A stretch of DNA of 64,000 nt from Pseudomonadota bacterium (lineage in GTDB: Bacteria > Pseudomonadota > Alphaproteobacteria > Caulobacterales > Caulobacteraceae): the NCBI GenBank assembly GCA_023451375.1, contig JAEXZS010000097.1, positions 1 to 64,000 of the forward strand, given 5' to 3'. How positions within the stretch are numbered: the stretch's first letter is position 1; the number at the start of each line of letters is the position of its first letter. Below are positions 17,106 through 26,850 of the stretch, in pieces. Under the pieces are notes generated by a model. The model saw only the letters and a list, made by a program, of their open reading frames with translations. It was not told the DNA's origin and made no database searches. The position numbers and the translations under genes are program-made.

Positions 17106-19904
17106 TCAGAAGCGGTAGTTCACGCCCACCGCGAAGGTGCGGCCATAGGACTGGTAGTCGATGGTCCGGCGTTCATCACCGTTCTCGAAGGTCTTGAACG
17201 GCTCGTCGGTCAGGTTGTTGACCTGGGCCAGGATCGACAGACCCTCAAGCGGACCCGACTGGAACTCGTAGCCGACCTGGGCGTCGACCACGTTCTCCGC
17301 CGCGACCGAACGCAAGGTGCGGCCGTTGCCGAAGCCGGCGACCTCGCCCAGGAAGTCCGAGCGGTAGCGGCTGGAAACGCGGGCCTGGAAGCCGTAGCGC
17401 TCATAGTACAGCGTGCCGTTGACCACCGTTTCCGACAGGCCCGGCAGGGCGGTCGGCGCCTGGGTCGGGTCGGGCTGGATCTCGCTGTCCGTCGCCGAGG
17501 CGCTGAACAGCGCGCCGAAGCCTTCCAGAGCGGGGTGGAAGATGTCGAACGGTGTCGACACCGCGAACTCCACGCCCTTGATCCAGCCGCCGTCGCCGTT
17601 GTCCGGCGCGCCGATCAGGCCCTGGCGCAGGGTGGGCTCAGGATTGGTCGGCGAGATGGCGCCGATCGGATAGCCGGTGAAGTCGAAGATCTGGTTGCGG
17701 CTGTAAACGAAGCTCTCGAGGCGCTTGTAGAAACCGGCCAGCGAGACATAGCCGCGACGGTTGGCGAAATACTTCTCGAACGACAGGTCCACCACATCGG
17801 CGATGAACGGCCGCAGCTCCGGATTGCCGCCTCCGCCGCCCCACGGCGACCGGTTGATGTCGGTCGAACCCGCCAAGGACGGGTTGTAGGTGTAGTTCCG
17901 CGAGGCGCGCATGTCGTCCATCCGCGGCCGGGCCAGGGTGCGGGCCACGGCGAAGCGGGCGAACATGTCGTCGCCGACTTCCAGGATGAAGTTCGAGCTC
18001 GGCAGGATCTCCAGGTATTCGGCGCCGCCCGACACGGCGACGGTTTCCGCCACGCCCGGACCGACCTGACGCGCCGAGAAACCGTCGGAACTCTGGTCGG
18101 TGTAGACCAACTGCATGCCGACGTTGCCGGTCAGCGGCAGGCCGAACAGGTTGTGGTCGATGTTCGCCTTCACATAGGCCGTGGTGACCTTTTCCGAGAC
18201 TTCCCAGTTGCCGGCGGTCACGTCGGCGTTGGGGTTGCGGATGCGGTTCAGCAGCTCGCTGTTGGCCAGAGCCAGGGCGTCATAGCTCAGCACCTGGGAA
18301 ATGCCGAGGTAGCCGAGGTCGGTCGGCTCCAGCAGATATTCCGCTGGCACCACCAGGTCGCCGCCGCCAGGAACGCCCAGATAGAACTGGTCGTTGACGA
18401 AATCCTTTTGACGCTCGGTGTAGTTGAAGCCGAAGTCGATCGAGCTGAACGGGCTCTGGTGCAGGGCGCGGTTGGCCGTCAGGCGCACGGCCTTGATTTC
18501 GTCGGTGACGGTCGGGGTGTTCATGTAGCCGGCTTGGCCTTCCGGGATCACGTCGCCGCCCCAGCCTTGCGGGCTGGTGATGCGGATCAGGTTCGGATCG
18601 GCGTAGTCCAGCTGGCTGGTGAAGCGCGTGACGCCGTCATCCGTCAGTTCGAAGCCCAGGGTGTCCAGCGCGCCGGCGACGTTGCGGCCGGTGCCCGCGT
18701 TGGTCTCCAGGATGATGTCGTTGCGCTCGACCTTTGAATAGTTGATGTCCAGCCCCAGGGTCCAGTCGTCGTTGGCGACGAATTCGGTGTTCCAGCCCAA
18801 CGCCAGGATGTCGCTGTCGCGCTTGTTCAAGTCGTTGCGGACGACGCCCTTGATGTTGTCCCAGGTGCCGGCGACGATCAGGCCGTCCTCAACCGTGTAG
18901 CCAGGCCTCAGAGAGGGAGCCGGGCGGCAGACATCCGGCGTGCCCGGGCATGCGCCCGACGACCCGCCCCACGCCAGCGGGAACTCGATGCCGCGCAGGA
19001 CCTGGGTGTTCTCGAACTGCGAATAGAAGGCGTCCAAGGTGGTGTGGAAGCGGTCGTTCGGGCGCCACTCCAGCACGCCCATGTAGCCGTCCCGCTCCAG
19101 TTCCGACGACATGACGTACGGCTTGACGCCGCCGGTCAGCAGGTTTCCGTCCGTGTAGGTCGGATAGCCCCAGGCGTTGAACCGCTCTGACTGATACGGC
19201 GACGACATGTGGGCGTAGCCCAGCGCCACACCGATCGTGTCGTCCGCGAACTGATCAATGTAGGAGATGGTGTAGCGATTGCCGTTGTCGGTCGTACCCG
19301 AGTTCAGTGCGCCGATGTCGTTCCACTCATAGCGGTAGTTCACCGCCACCGCCTGCCGGCCATAGGCCAACGGACGGATGGTGCGCAGATCAACGGTGCC
19401 GGCCAGGCCTTGGCCGACGAGCGCCGCGTCGGGGGTCTTGTAGACGACGACGCTGCCCAGCAGTTCCGACGGGAACTGGTCGAACTCGACGCCGCGGTTG
19501 TCGCCCGTGGTGACCAGTTCGCGGCCGTTCAGCAGGGCGGTGGTGAAGTCCGGGCCCAGGCCGCGGATCGAGATGAGCTGGCTGCGGCCGTCGAGGCGCT
19601 GCGAGGTCACGCCCGGCAGGCGGGCCAGGGATTCGGCGATCGACACATCCGGCAGCTTGCCGATGTCCTCGGCCGAGATGACCTCGACGATGGAGGTGTT
19701 GCTGGCCTTCGCCGAGATCGACGCCTCGATGGCGCGGCGGATGCCCGTGACGACGATTTCCTCGACTTCAGCCGGCTGGGCTTCGGCGGCCGGGGTCGGG
19801 GCGCCGGTGGTTTGGGCCTGTGCGTTGCCGACGGCCACCAGGGCCGCGGCGGCGAAGGCGGCGCCGGACAGCAGGCGCGCACGCCGGTTGAGACGTTGAG
19901 ACAT
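17106..19904 (-). CDS. TonB-dependent receptor, probable maltodextrin importer (MalA-like)
   Basis: Outer-membrane TonB-gated barrel of 932 residues. A signal peptide (AAFAAAALVAVGNAQAQ) is followed by the TonB-box region EVEEIVVTGIRRAIEASISAK. The plug has SIAESLARLPGVTSQRLDGRSQLISIRGLGPDFTTALLNGRE. The protein ends in the barrel signature TFAVGVNYRF with terminal Phe. Caulobacter MalA, which takes up maltodextrins, sits in the same kind of locus, and the neighbouring glucosidases and LacI gene support this substrate. The gene is divergent from the amylase gene across a 286-base gap holding putative LacI-type sites. Substrate is inferred from context; the receptor class is certain. Confidence 0.92.
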   Translation of the reverse strand: MSQRLNRRARLLSGAAFAAAALVAVGNAQAQTTGAPTPAAEAQPAEVEEIVVTGIRRAIEASISAKASNTSIVEVISAEDIGKLPDVSIAESLARLPGVTSQRLDGRSQLISIRGLGPDFTTALLNGRELVTTGDNRGVEFDQFPSELLGSVVVYKTPDAALVGQGLAGTVDLRTIRPLAYGRQAVAVNYRYEWNDIGALNSGTTDNGNRYTISYIDQFADDTIGVALGYAHMSSPYQSERFNAWGYPTYTDGNLLTGGVKPYVMSSELERDGYMGVLEWRPNDRFHTTLDAFYSQFENTQVLRGIEFPLAWGGSSGACPGTPDVCRPAPSLRPGYTVEDGLIVAGTWDNIKGVVRNDLNKRDSDILALGWNTEFVANDDWTLGLDINYSKVERNDIILETNAGTGRNVAGALDTLGFELTDDGVTRFTSQLDYADPNLIRITSPQGWGGDVIPEGQAGYMNTPTVTDEIKAVRLTANRALHQSPFSSIDFGFNYTERQKDFVNDQFYLGVPGGGDLVVPAEYLLEPTDLGYLGISQVLSYDALALANSELLNRIRNPNADVTAGNWEVSEKVTTAYVKANIDHNLFGLPLTGNVGMQLVYTDQSSDGFSARQVGPGVAETVAVSGGAEYLEILPSSNFILEVGDDMFARFAVARTLARPRMDDMRASRNYTYNPSLAGSTDINRSPWGGGGGNPELRPFIADVVDLSFEKYFANRRGYVSLAGFYKRLESFVYSRNQIFDFTGYPIGAISPTNPEPTLRQGLIGAPDNGDGGWIKGVEFAVSTPFDIFHPALEGFGALFSASATDSEIQPDPTQAPTALPGLSETVVNGTLYYERYGFQARVSSRYRSDFLGEVAGFGNGRTLRSVAAENVVDAQVGYEFQSGPLEGLSILAQVNNLTDEPFKTFENGDERRTIDYQSYGRTFAVGVNYRF

Positions 19905-19968
19905 GGATCATCCTCCCTGGGGCTGGTCGCGATTCTGGATGTCGCAACCGGAAGCCGTCGCAAAAATA

Positions 19969-19991
19969 TGCAAATCTGAAGCGATCTTGCA
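19969..19991. promoter_or_regulatory. Candidate LacI-family operator near the receptor gene start
   Basis: TGCAA (19969-19973) and TTGCA (19987-19991) form an inverted repeat with a 13-base gap. It contains TGCAAATC, an octamer also found at 20142-20149 and 24715-24722. It lies 65 bases upstream of the receptor start, a plausible repressor position. Confidence 0.45.
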
Positions 19992-20111
19992 AGCCGGTAA
20001 TGAAGAGGTCGGATTTTCATCTCCATGGGACAGGGCTCCGCATGCTGCGACGCCGGCGCTACCGCCACGCCCTGACGGCTCCATGCCGCACCGCAGCAAA
20101 ATTTACCCGCG

Positions 20112-20149
20112 TTGACAGGCGGCGCCAGGACTGCAAAATCTTGCAAATC
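20112..20149 (+). promoter_or_regulatory. Promoter-like elements with overlapping operator, upstream of the amylase gene
   Basis: TTGACA at 20112-20117 is a perfect -35 word; 17 bases later AAAATC (20135-20140) is a weak -10. Overlapping it is TGCAA-AATC-TTGCA (20132-20145), a perfect inverted repeat, followed in phase by TGCAAATC. A repressor bound here would block the promoter. The next gene is transcribed rightward from 20191. Confidence 0.5.
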
Positions 20150-20190
20150 GATCTGGAAGGCTTTGCACCGGCCAGGCAGGGAGGAAAACG

Positions 20191-21993
20191 ATGCGTCTCA
20201 ATGGATTGAAGCCTGGCCTGTGTGCGCTCACGGCCTTGGCCGCCCTGTGCGGCGCGCCCGCCGTCCTGGCCCAGGCGCCCTCCGACCCGCTGGCCGAACT
20301 GCGTCAGCGCCCCCCCCAGGATGAGGTGATCTATTTCCTGCTGCCCGACCGTTTCGCCAACGGCGATCCGTCGAACGACCGCGGCGGCTATGCGCCGGGG
20401 CGGCTGACGAGCGGTTTCGATCCGTCAGACACCGACTTCTACCACGGCGGCGACCTGGCCGGTCTGACGCAGCGGCTGGACTATATCCAGGGCCTGGGCG
20501 CCACCGCCGTCTGGCTGGCGCCGATCTTCAAGAACAAGCCGGTGCAGACCCACGGGAACTACACCGGCGCGGCGCATCACGGCTACTGGATCACCGATTT
20601 CACCGCCGTCGATCCGCACTTCGGGGACGAGGCGGCGATGCGCGCCTTCGTCGACGCCGCCCATGCGCGCGGCATGAAGGTCTATATGGACATCGTCGCC
20701 AACCACACGGCCGACGTGATCCGCTATCGCGAATGCCCCGAGCGCCCGTGCGAGTACCGCAGCCGCGCCGACTATCCCTACACGCGCCAGGGCGGCGTGG
20801 ACGGCCAACCGATCAACGCGGGCTTCGACGGTCAGGACTTCTCGCGCCTGACCCGTCCCGACTACGCCTATACGCCCTATGTCCCCGAGGGCGAGGAGAA
20901 CCTGAAGGTTCCGGCCTGGCTGAACGACCCGATCCGCTATCACAACCGCGGCGAGAGCACCTTCTCGGGCGAGAGCTCGCTGGACGGCGATTTCGCGGGC
21001 CTTGACGACCTGCTGACAGAGGACCCGGTGGTGGTCCAGGGCATGATCGAGGTGTTCGGCGGCTGGATCGACAAGTACGGGATCGACGGCTTTCGCATCG
21101 ACACCGCCCGCCACGTGAACTCCGAGTTCTGGCAGGCCTTCATCCCCGCCATGCTGCAGCGGGCCGAGGCCAAGGGCATTCCGCACTTCCACATATTCGG
21201 CGAAGTCTATGACCCTGATCCGGCGGTGACGGCGCGATTCACCCGCGTCGACGCCTATCCCGCCGTTCTGGACTTCCCGTTTCAGAAGCAGGCGGTGGAC
21301 GTGGCCTCCGGCAAGGTCGGGACCGACGCCCTGGCCAAGCTGTTCGACGCCGACGCCGTCTATGCGCAGGGCGCCGACACGGCCGCCATCCTGCCGACCT
21401 TCCTCGGCAACCACGACATGGGCCGCGTCGGCTTCTTCGTTAAACAGGCCAATCCGGAGGCCGACGACGCCGAACTGCTGGCGCGCATCAAGCTGGCCCA
21501 CGCCCTGATGATGTTCAGCCGCGGCGTGCCCACCCTCTACTACGGCGACGAGCAGGGTTTCGCCGGCGCCGGCGGCTACGGCAACTCGCGCCAGGACATG
21601 TGGGACAGCCAAACGCCGGTCTATCGCGACACGGCGCCCATCGGCGGCCGTCAGCCCGCCTATTCCGCCGATGCCCCGATGTATCGCGCCATCGCCGAGA
21701 TGGCCCGCGTCCGGGCGGCCGAGCCGGCCCTGCGCCGCGGTCGTCAGGTGGTCCGCGCCTATGGCGACGAACCCGGCCTGTTCGCCCTGTCGCGCCTGAT
21801 GGGCGACGGCGCGGAGGTTCTGGTCCTGTTCAACAGCTCGACGGCGCCCGTCACGGCCCAGGTCGAGGTGGAGCCGACCTCCATTCGGTGGCAGGCTCTG
21901 CGCGGCGACTGCGCGCCTGAGTCCTCGGCGCCCGCCAGTGTTCGCGTCAGCGTCCCTCCCCTTGATTATTTGGTTTGCAAGAGCGTTTCGTGA
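20191..21993 (+). CDS. Secreted alpha-amylase family glycosidase (GH13)
   Basis: Hydrolyses alpha-1,4-glucans outside the cytoplasm; 600 residues. A signal peptide (LCALTALAALCGAPAVLAQ) is followed by the GH13 barrel. Region I is YMDIVANHTAD, the nucleophile is D304 in GFRIDTARH, the acid/base is E338 in FGEVYD, and the third Asp is D409 in FLGNHDMGR. A short beta domain ends the protein (GDGAEVLVLFNSSTAP). A purine-rich ribosome-binding site (ggcagggaggaaaacg) precedes the ATG. It is the first gene of a rightward pair; its TGA overlaps the GTG of the next GH13 gene. Whether it is a strict amylase or a cyclomaltodextrinase-like enzyme cannot be settled from motifs. Confidence 0.93.
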   Translation: MRLNGLKPGLCALTALAALCGAPAVLAQAPSDPLAELRQRPPQDEVIYFLLPDRFANGDPSNDRGGYAPGRLTSGFDPSDTDFYHGGDLAGLTQRLDYIQGLGATAVWLAPIFKNKPVQTHGNYTGAAHHGYWITDFTAVDPHFGDEAAMRAFVDAAHARGMKVYMDIVANHTADVIRYRECPERPCEYRSRADYPYTRQGGVDGQPINAGFDGQDFSRLTRPDYAYTPYVPEGEENLKVPAWLNDPIRYHNRGESTFSGESSLDGDFAGLDDLLTEDPVVVQGMIEVFGGWIDKYGIDGFRIDTARHVNSEFWQAFIPAMLQRAEAKGIPHFHIFGEVYDPDPAVTARFTRVDAYPAVLDFPFQKQAVDVASGKVGTDALAKLFDADAVYAQGADTAAILPTFLGNHDMGRVGFFVKQANPEADDAELLARIKLAHALMMFSRGVPTLYYGDEQGFAGAGGYGNSRQDMWDSQTPVYRDTAPIGGRQPAYSADAPMYRAIAEMARVRAAEPALRRGRQVVRAYGDEPGLFALSRLMGDGAEVLVLFNSSTAPVTAQVEVEPTSIRWQALRGDCAPESSAPASVRVSVPPLDYLVCKSVS

Positions 21994-23636
21994 CCGCCCA
22001 GCCTCTCGATCTTTCCACGGCTGACGCCGCGCCTGCGCCTGCGCCCGCCCACGAGTGGTGGCGCGGCGCGGTTCTGTACCAGATCTATCCGCGCAGCTTC
22101 GCCGATTCCAACGACGACGGCGTCGGCGACCTGAAGGGCATCGCCGACCGCCTGGACCACGTCGCGTCTCTGGGCGTGGACGGCATCTGGCTGTCGCCCT
22201 TCTTCAAGTCGCCGATGAAGGACTTCGGCTATGACGTATCGGACTACTGCGACGTCGATCCGATCTTCGGGACCCTGGCGGACTTCGACGCCTTGGTCGC
22301 CCGCGCGCAGGCGCTGGGCCTGAAGGTCGTCATCGACCAGGTCTTCTCCCACACCTCGGACGAACACCCCTGGTTCATTGACAGCCGCGCATCGAGGACG
22401 GGGAAACACGCCGACTGGTACGTCTGGGCGGACGCCAAGCCGGACGGCTCGCCGCCTTCAAACTGGCAATCTGTCTTCGGCGGCCCGGCGTGGACCTGGG
22501 ACGCGCGACGCGGCCAGTACTACATGCACAACTTCCTGGCCTCTCAGCCGCAGCTGAACGTCAGGAACCCGCAGGTGCAGGACGCCCTGATCGCGGCCGC
22601 CCGCTTCTGGCTGGACCGCGGGGTGGACGGCTTCCGTCTGGATGCGATCAACTTCGCGATGCACGACCCCAGGCTGACTGACAACCCGCCGATCAGGGAC
22701 GGCAAGAAGCGCACGCGGCCGTTCGACTTCCAGGACAAGATTCACAACCAGAGCCAGCCGGAGATCATCGGCTTCCTGAACCGCCTTCGGGCCCTGACGG
22801 ACTCCTATCCCGGCCGCTTCACGGTGGCCGAGGTCGGAGGCGACCACGCCGATCGCGAGATGAAGGAATACACCGCCGGAACCGACCGGCTGCATTCCGC
22901 CTATGGCTTCCTCTATCTCTACGCCGACACGCTGCGGAGCGAGTTGATCGGCCTGGGCGATTCCATGTGGCCGGACCAGCAGGGCGAAGGCTGGCCGTCC
23001 TGGACCTTCTCCAATCACGACGCGCCGCGCGCCGTGTCGCGCTGGGCCCAGGGCCGCGACGAGAAAGCCTTCGCCGAGATGGCGCTGCTGCTCCTGGTGT
23101 GCCTGCGCGGCAACGTCTTCGTCTATCAGGGCGAAGAACTGGGCCTGCCCCAGGCCGAGGTGCCGTTCGAGCGGCTGGTCGATCCGGAGGCCATCGCCAA
23201 CTGGCCCCAGACCCTGGGCCGCGACGGCGCTCGCACGCCCATCCCCTGGACGGCCTCCGCGCCCAACGCCGGCTTCTCCACCGTCGAGCCCTGGCTGCCG
23301 GTCGATCCGCGCCACCTGAAACTGGCCGTCGATGCGCAGGAGGCCGACCCGACCTCCACCCTGCATGTCGCACGTCGCCTGATCGCCCTGCGCAAGGCCC
23401 ATCCTGCGCTGCGGCTTGGCGGTCTGACGCTGATCGAGGGACCGCAGGACCTGCTGGTGTTCGAGCGGTTCGAGCGCGGCTCGGACGGCGAACGCCTGCT
23501 GTGCGTCTTCAACCTCAGCCACGAAACGCTGGACTGGGCCCCGCCCGCCGGCGCGCGCCGGATCGAGGCCGTCAACTGGACCGAAGCCGACGGTTCGCGC
23601 CTGAAGCCGCTCGCCGGCCTGCTGTTCGCGGTCTGA
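21990..23636 (+). CDS. Alpha-glucosidase (GH13, oligo-1,6/maltase type)
   Basis: Cleaves glucose from maltose and maltodextrins; about 548 residues, no signal peptide, hence cytoplasmic. Motifs are WWRGAVLYQIYPRSFADSN at the N-terminus, QVFSHTSDEHPWF (region I), the nucleophile D218 in GFRLDAINFAMHD, acid/base E281 in TVAEVGGD, and D344 in FSNHDAPR. The QPQLNVRNPQVQDAL stretch is typical of GH13 subfamily 23 in Alphaproteobacteria. The GTG at 21990 overlaps the amylase TGA (GTGA), so the genes are coupled; the TTG at 21975 also opens the frame but is less likely. Confidence 0.93.
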   Translation: MTAQPLDLSTADAAPAPAPAHEWWRGAVLYQIYPRSFADSNDDGVGDLKGIADRLDHVASLGVDGIWLSPFFKSPMKDFGYDVSDYCDVDPIFGTLADFDALVARAQALGLKVVIDQVFSHTSDEHPWFIDSRASRTGKHADWYVWADAKPDGSPPSNWQSVFGGPAWTWDARRGQYYMHNFLASQPQLNVRNPQVQDALIAAARFWLDRGVDGFRLDAINFAMHDPRLTDNPPIRDGKKRTRPFDFQDKIHNQSQPEIIGFLNRLRALTDSYPGRFTVAEVGGDHADREMKEYTAGTDRLHSAYGFLYLYADTLRSELIGLGDSMWPDQQGEGWPSWTFSNHDAPRAVSRWAQGRDEKAFAEMALLLLVCLRGNVFVYQGEELGLPQAEVPFERLVDPEAIANWPQTLGRDGARTPIPWTASAPNAGFSTVEPWLPVDPRHLKLAVDAQEADPTSTLHVARRLIALRKAHPALRLGGLTLIEGPQDLLVFERFERGSDGERLLCVFNLSHETLDWAPPAGARRIEAVNWTEADGSRLKPLAGLLFAV

Positions 23637-23644
23637 TGACGGGA

Positions 23645-24670
23645 TCAGCCGCCGCAGGTCTCGCGCACGATCAGGTCGGTGGGCACCCGCTCCGACCGGC
23701 CGGCCCCCGTGCTGGGATTGACGCCGCCGTGGTCGAGAAGCTTGGACACCATGAGGCGTCCCGCCTTTATCGTGTCCTGGGCGATGGTCGTCAGGGCCGG
23801 TCGCGAATAGCGGCTGAACGGCACGTTGTCGAAGCCGATCACGGAGACCTGTTTCGGCACCTCCACCCCCGCGTGCAACAGGGCGCGCACAGCCCCCAGG
23901 GCGATCTGGTCGGACGCGGCCACGACGCCGTCGAACGGCACCCCGCGCCGGATCAGGGCGTCCACCGCGGCCTCGGCGGTCTCCACCTCGAAGTGAGCGG
24001 GCACGATCAGTTCGGCGTCGACCGACAGCCCGGCCTGCGCCAGGGCGTCCAGGTATCCACGCTGCCGCTGCATGGCCTCGGGCGGATCAAGGTCGCCCAG
24101 GAAGACGATGCGCTTGCGCCCCAGCCGCGCCAGATGCAGCGTCGCGCGACGCCCGCCGGAGATATTGTCCGAGCCGATGGAGCAGTAGTCCTGCTCCGGC
24201 AGCTCGGCGCCCCAGACGACGAAGCGATGGTCGGCGTCCACCAGTCGGTTGAAGGCCGAATGCAGGCTGGACTGGCCCAGGAAGATCACCCCGTCCGCCC
24301 GGCTGGTGTTGAGCGCGGCCGACAGCTCTTCGTAGTTCGCGGGCGAAATGTGGCTCATCAGCAGGTCGCAGCCGCGTTCCCGCGCGGCCTCGCCGACGCC
24401 GGCCAGAAGCTCGAGGAAGAAGGGATCGCTGAGGCGCCCTTCCCGCCCCTGCGGACGCGGCACCACAAGAGCAATCGTACCCTGGGCGCCGATCGGACCC
24501 GCCGGCATGTGCCGCCGGAAGGGGTAGTCATGCTCCTTGGCCAGCTTCCAGATCAGCTGCTTGGTGCGGTCGTTGACGGCGGGGTTGTCGTTGAGCGCTC
24601 GCGAGGCGGTGGCGATGGACACGCCGGCCAGGCGGGCGATGTCTTCCAGGCGGGTCGTCTTGCGGCTCAA
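23645..24670 (-). CDS. LacI family transcriptional regulator of the maltodextrin locus
   Basis: DNA-binding repressor of 341 residues. The N-terminal HTH and hinge are TRLEDIARLAGVSIATASRALNDNPAVNDRTKQLIWKLA (about residues 6-44), followed by a periplasmic-binding-protein-like sensor domain. It is divergent from the GH97 gene and converges with the alpha-glucosidase gene 8 bases away, placing it in the middle of the sugar locus. Repeated TGCAAATC words in its own upstream gap and in the receptor/amylase gap are its likely sites, which also implies autoregulation. Inducer not readable. Confidence 0.94.
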   Translation of the reverse strand: MSRKTTRLEDIARLAGVSIATASRALNDNPAVNDRTKQLIWKLAKEHDYPFRRHMPAGPIGAQGTIALVVPRPQGREGRLSDPFFLELLAGVGEAARERGCDLLMSHISPANYEELSAALNTSRADGVIFLGQSSLHSAFNRLVDADHRFVVWGAELPEQDYCSIGSDNISGGRRATLHLARLGRKRIVFLGDLDPPEAMQRQRGYLDALAQAGLSVDAELIVPAHFEVETAEAAVDALIRRGVPFDGVVAASDQIALGAVRALLHAGVEVPKQVSVIGFDNVPFSRYSRPALTTIAQDTIKAGRLMVSKLLDHGGVNPSTGAGRSERVPTDLIVRETCGG

Positions 24671-24702
24671 GGTCGCGGATCCTCAGCGCAGCGTTCCAAC
24701 GC

Positions 24703-24722
24703 TGCAAATTTTTCTGCAAATC
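24703..24722. promoter_or_regulatory. Candidate LacI-type operator between lacI and the GH97 gene
   Basis: TGCAAATT (24703-24710) and TGCAAATC (24715-24722) repeat with a 12-base period in the divergent gap. TGCA is self-complementary, so TGCA-n8-TGCA is also an inverted repeat. The same octamer occurs near the receptor and amylase starts. Confidence 0.45.
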
Positions 24723-24774
24723 TTTCAGCCACCGTTCGCGACGGTTGGCAAGAGGCGGCGTAACGGAGATTCCC

Positions 24775-26841
24775 ATGATGAAGCGCAGAACCTTCCTGGC
24801 CCTCGGCGGGGCCTCCGTCCTGGCCTTCGGCGCCACCCACGGCCGGGCCCAGACGACGCCGGTTCACGCCCGCGCCTCTTCGCCGGGCGGCGTGCTGACG
24901 GTAGAGGCCTTCACCGACAACGACGGCCGCCCGATGTATTCGGTCATGCGCAAGGGTCGTCCGGTCGTCGCCCCGTCCAAGCTGGGATTCCTGCTGACCG
25001 ACGCCCCCGCCATCGAGCGCGGCCTGGCCATCACCGCCGGTCAGCCGGTCACCGTTGACGACACCTGGGAGCAGCCCTGGGGCGAGCGCCGATTCATTCG
25101 CAACCACTACAACGAATGGCGCGTCACCTACGCCGAGCGTTCAGGCCTGCAGCGCCGCGTGGACGTGGTCTTCCGCCTGTATGACGACGGCCTGGGCTTC
25201 CGTTACGAGTTCCCCGACCAACCGGCTCTCAAGACCGTCCGCATCGGGTCGGAAATCACCGAGTTCAACCTGGCTGAAAACGGCGAGGCCCTGTGGTGCC
25301 CCGCCTGGGAATGGAACCGCGAGGAATATCTCTACAGCCGCACGCCCGTCGACGCGGTCGGCAGCGCCCAGACGCCGATGACGGTCAAGGGCCGTTCGGG
25401 CCTGCATGTCTCGATCCACGAGGCGGCCTGCATCGACTACGCCGGCATGAACCTGCGCCGTTCGGAGGGGACCAGCTTCCGCGCCCAGCTGACGCCCGGC
25501 TTGACCAACGCCGCGGTCGTCCGCCAGGCCCCGTTCAACACCCCGTGGCGCACGCTTCAGATCTCGGACAGCGCCGCCGGCTTGATCGACTCCAGCCTGA
25601 TCGTGAACCTGAACGAGCCTAACAAGCTGGGCGATGTCAGCTGGTTCAAGCCGATGAAATACGTCGGCGTCTGGTGGGAGATGCACCTGGAGCTGAAGAC
25701 CTGGAATTCGGGGCCCAAGCACGGCGCCACCACCGAGAACGCGATCAAGCACATCGACTTCGCGGCCGAGCACGGCTTCGGCGGCGTGCTGGTCGAGGGC
25801 TGGAACAAGGGCTGGGACGGCCAGTGGTTCGCCAACGGCTCCGACTTCAGCTTCACCGAGCCTTATCCCGACTTCGACCTAGAGCGGGTCGCCGGCCACG
25901 CCCGGTCCAAGGGCGTGCAGCTGATCGGCCACCACGAAACCGGCGGCAACGCCTTCCACTACGAGCAGCAGCTCGAGCCGGCCATGGCGCTGTACGAGCG
26001 CCTGGGCGTCCATTCGGTGAAGACCGGCTATGTCGCCGACGCGCAAGGCGCGCGCGTCGCGGGGCCCGACGGCCAGATGGTCATGGCCTGGCATGAGAGC
26101 CAGGCGATGGCCCAGCACCACATGAAAGTCGTCGAGGCCGGCGCCCGCCATAAGGTGGCGATCAACGCCCACGAGCCGTTCAAGGACACCGGCCTGCGCC
26201 GCACCTATCCGAACATCATCAGCCGCGAGGGCCAGCGCGGCATGGAATATTCCGCCTGGGGCAATCCGTCGAACCCGCCGGAGCATGTGCCGAACCTGGT
26301 CTTCACCCGCCTGCTGGCCGGGCCGATGGACTATACGCCCGGCATCTTCGGCATGGAGACGCGCAGCCCGCAAGGTATCCAGACCACCTGGGCCAAGCAG
26401 CTGGCCTACTATGTCGTCATCTACAGCCCGATCCAGATGGCGGCCGACCTGCTGGTCAACTACGAGGCCAATCCTGGCCCGTTCCAGTTCATCAAAGACG
26501 TGCCGGTCGACTGGGAGGAAAGCCGCACCCTGGCCGCCGAGATGGGCGACTACGTCGTCATCGCCCGCAAGGAACGCGGCGCGGACATCTGGGCCCTGGG
26601 CGCCGTCACCGACGAGCATCCGCGCGTCCTCTCCGCGTCGCTGGACTTCCTGGACGCCGGCCGCCGCTACCGCGCCGAAATCTACCGCGACGGTCCCGAG
26701 GCCGATTACAAGGGCAAGCGCGAGGACATCGTCATCGAACAGCGCGAAGTCACCTCGGCCGACACCCTGACCCTGGCCCTGGCTCCCGGCGGCGGCCAGG
26801 CCATCCGCTTCGTGCCTCTGGGGCGGAGCCGTCGTCGATGA
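24775..26841 (+). CDS. GH97 alpha-glucosidase (SusB-like), exported
   Basis: Releases glucose from maltooligosaccharides; 688 residues, close to SusB (about 740). The N-terminus MMKRRTFLALGGASVLAFGA has a twin-arginine-like signal. The N-terminal GH97 domain is visible (YSVMRKGRPVVAPSKLGFLL; NHYNEWRVTYAE), then the barrel with YVGVWWEMHL, VLVEGWNKGWDG, HHETGGN and INAHEPFKDTGLRRTYPN, which hold the conserved Glu/His of the family. GGAG sits just ahead of the ATG at 24775, so this start is preferred to the longer frame from 24745. Probably periplasmic, working between the receptor and the inner-membrane transporters. Confidence 0.92.
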   Translation: MMKRRTFLALGGASVLAFGATHGRAQTTPVHARASSPGGVLTVEAFTDNDGRPMYSVMRKGRPVVAPSKLGFLLTDAPAIERGLAITAGQPVTVDDTWEQPWGERRFIRNHYNEWRVTYAERSGLQRRVDVVFRLYDDGLGFRYEFPDQPALKTVRIGSEITEFNLAENGEALWCPAWEWNREEYLYSRTPVDAVGSAQTPMTVKGRSGLHVSIHEAACIDYAGMNLRRSEGTSFRAQLTPGLTNAAVVRQAPFNTPWRTLQISDSAAGLIDSSLIVNLNEPNKLGDVSWFKPMKYVGVWWEMHLELKTWNSGPKHGATTENAIKHIDFAAEHGFGGVLVEGWNKGWDGQWFANGSDFSFTEPYPDFDLERVAGHARSKGVQLIGHHETGGNAFHYEQQLEPAMALYERLGVHSVKTGYVADAQGARVAGPDGQMVMAWHESQAMAQHHMKVVEAGARHKVAINAHEPFKDTGLRRTYPNIISREGQRGMEYSAWGNPSNPPEHVPNLVFTRLLAGPMDYTPGIFGMETRSPQGIQTTWAKQLAYYVVIYSPIQMAADLLVNYEANPGPFQFIKDVPVDWEESRTLAAEMGDYVVIARKERGADIWALGAVTDEHPRVLSASLDFLDAGRRYRAEIYRDGPEADYKGKREDIVIEQREVTSADTLTLALAPGGGQAIRFVPLGRSRRR

Positions 26842-26850
26842 GCCTCATCC

